Assembly: GCA_024226105.1 (NCBI GenBank)
Contig: JAAELZ010000508.1
Location: 1-6,378, forward strand
Source: Pseudomonadota bacterium
GTDB taxonomy: Bacteria > Pseudomonadota > Gammaproteobacteria > Arenicellales > Poriferihabitantaceae
DNA length: 6,378 nucleotides
Direction: 5' to 3'
In this document: piece after piece, positions 5,239 to 6,378 of the stretch
Layout of the letters: every line of letters begins with the position of its first letter
Numbering within the stretch: the first letter of the stretch is position 1
The notes under the pieces: generated by a model
What the model was told of the DNA's origin: nothing
The model's database searches: none
The model's input: only the letters and a program-made list of their open reading frames with translations
Translations under genes and position numbers: made by a program

Positions 5239-6378
5239 CTAGGTTTTTTTCTTACTAACCTTCTTTTTCGCAACTTTTTTCTTCGCAACTTTTTTCTTCG
5301 AGGCTTTCTTTTTCGTTGCCTTTTTCTTACTCGCTTTTTTCTTCGCTATTTTCTTTTTCGCAACTTTTTTCTTAGCGGCTTTTTTCTTACCGCCTCGTTT
5401 GGCTTTTTTCTCTGCGGCCTCTTTGATCAGTTCCTGGCACTGCTCCAGTGTGAGGTCAGCCGGTTCCTGGTCCTTGGGCATGCGTGCGTTGACCTTGCCG
5501 TCGGTGATATACGGCCCGTAACGTCCCTTTTGAACGAGAATGCCCTCGTCCTTAAATTCCTTGATTATTCGCTCGGCATCCGCTTTTTTCTTTTCGGCGA
5601 TGAGTTCAAGCGCGCGCTCAAGCTCAACCGTGTAGGGGCTGTCTTCTTTGGGCAGGGAGACAAATTTATTGGCATAGCGAATATAGGGGCCAAAGCGGCC
5701 GATGGCGGCCGAGACCGGCTCGCCTTCGGCGGTCTCCCCCAGTTTCCGGGGTAACTTGAACAGTTCCATTGCTTCATCATAGCTAATGGAATCCACTTTC
5801 TGCTCCGCTAGCAGGCTGGCAAATTTGGGTTTGTCTTCGTCGTCTTTGGTGCCTATTTGCACGAAGGGTCCAAAACGCCCCATGCGTACGGAAACCGGTT
5901 TGCCGGATTTCGGGTCGGTGCCCAGTACGCGTGCCTGCATCACTTCAGCACGGCTGACGGATTCTTCTTTATCGATCACCAGCGTATTGAAATCACCCCA
6001 GAAGGATTTCATCAGGGGTTTCCATTGTTTTTCGCCACGGGAAATCGCGTCCAGGTCATCTTCCAGATTCGCAGTAAATTCGTAGTCTACGTAACGCGTG
6101 AAATGATCGGACAAGAATTTTCCGACAATCTTGCCGATATCCGTGGGGTAAAAACGTTTTTGTTCCAGCGTGACGTATTCGCGATTGAGTAATACGCTGA
6201 TAATGGAGGCGTAGGTTGAAGGCCGGCCAATGCCATAGGCTTCCAGTGTTTTAACCAGTGAGGCTTCGGAATAACGCGGTGGCGGGTCCGTGAAATGCTG
6301 CTCGGTGCGAATTTGCTGAAGATTCAGCATTTCACCTTCTTCCAGGGGCGGTAATCGCTTGCCGTCTTTGTCCTCAGA
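5239..6378 (-). CDS. topA: DNA topoisomerase I, C-terminal part (5' end outside window)
   Basis: The last 379 residues of a type IA topoisomerase, which relaxes negative supercoils by passing one strand through a transient break. The frame is open through the right edge, so the Toprim domain and catalytic tyrosine lie outside. The visible part starts in the core with PPPRYSEASLVKTLEAYGIGRPSTYASI (about 6282-6199), a hallmark of bacterial TopA, followed by FLSDHFTRYVDYEFTANLEDDLDAIS. Three C-terminal repeats follow, each with a G-R-[FY]-G-P-[FY] motif, at 5863-5880, 5683-5700 and 5509-5526. The protein ends in about 49 residues of KKKxx repeats. Only one Cys occurs in this part, so the four-Cys zinc fingers of E. 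coli TopA are absent. The architecture resembles TopA with Topo_C-type repeats and basic tails known from mycobacteria and others, where the tail binds DNA. It converges with hda across a 154-base gap. Confidence 0.93.
   Translation of the reverse strand, partial: SEDKDGKRLPPLEEGEMLNLQQIRTEQHFTDPPPRYSEASLVKTLEAYGIGRPSTYASIISVLLNREYVTLEQKRFYPTDIGKIVGKFLSDHFTRYVDYEFTANLEDDLDAISRGEKQWKPLMKSFWGDFNTLVIDKEESVSRAEVMQARVLGTDPKSGKPVSVRMGRFGPFVQIGTKDDEDKPKFASLLAEQKVDSISYDEAMELFKLPRKLGETAEGEPVSAAIGRFGPYIRYANKFVSLPKEDSPYTVELERALELIAEKKKADAERIIKEFKDEGILVQKGRYGPYITDGKVNARMPKDQEPADLTLEQCQELIKEAAEKKAKRGGKKKAAKKKVAKKKIAKKKASKKKATKKKASKKKVAKKKVAKKKVSKKKT
5242..5388 (-). repeat. 15-base tandem repeat encoding the Lys-rich TopA tail
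   Basis: Nine full and one partial 15-base units each encode KKKxx, where xx is AA, VA, IA, AS, AT, AS, VA, VA and VS, then KKKT and the stop. The units keep the reading frame, alternate AAA and AAG for Lys, and contain runs of six or seven A. The resulting histone-H1-like tail would be strongly basic and probably disordered, suited to non-specific DNA contact. Such repeats can gain or lose units by slippage, and each change of 15 bases would keep the frame. Confidence 0.9.

Noticed and set aside
5242..5388. Programmed -1 frameshift on A-rich heptamers in the topA tail
   Set aside because: The A6G runs lie in frame as AAA AAA G, not as A AAA AAG, so the dnaX-type slippery arrangement is not met, and the zero frame reaches a natural stop.
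5786..6192. Open frames on the plus strand opposite topA
   Set aside because: They overlap strongly conserved topA codons, have no recognisable motif and behave as antisense shadows.

Overview
This is an ordinary stretch of proteobacterial, most likely gammaproteobacterial, chromosome. It carries seven genes (two of them cut by the window edges) with moderate GC and similar base use throughout. The gammaproteobacterial reading rests on four things: an Hda with an N-terminal beta-clamp motif, close E. coli-type PurM and PurN, a CDP-alcohol phosphatidyltransferase running straight into hda, and a PCMT-like methyltransferase followed by a TolC-family outer-membrane channel. I cannot name a genus. 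I found no mobile-element gene, CRISPR array, tRNA or rRNA, and no convincing undescribed multi-gene system.

Layout. The left end (about 1-1841, plus strand) holds the 3' part of a protein-L-isoaspartate O-methyltransferase-like gene and a complete TolC-family gene 51 bases later. A minus-strand purine block follows (1885-3705), with purM upstream and purN downstream. They encode the fifth and third steps of de novo IMP synthesis. The 168-base gap between them holds a two-armed REP/MITE-like inverted repeat. purN appears to start at a non-ATG codon directly after an in-frame TAG. A divergent intergenic region (3706-3847) separates purM from a plus-strand pair, a PgsA-like membrane phosphatidyltransferase and hda, which are one base apart and probably translationally coupled. 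After a 154-base convergent gap with no clear terminator, the 3' part of topA runs on the minus strand off the right edge. Its protein lacks zinc-finger cysteines and ends in about 49 residues of Lys-rich pentapeptide repeats.

How the genes work together. purM and purN belong to one pathway and are presumably co-transcribed across the repeat. Hda (replication-initiator shutdown) and TopA (relaxation of negative supercoils) both act on chromosome replication and topology, but they face each other and need not be co-regulated. TolC and the phosphatidyltransferase are envelope functions.

Most worth checking are the purM-purN inverted repeat, the ATG-CAA-ACG-TAG-TTG arrangement at the purN start, the TopA C-terminal architecture, and the motif-poor PCMT-like protein. 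All assignments come from reading the sequence and recalling family motifs; no search was run.
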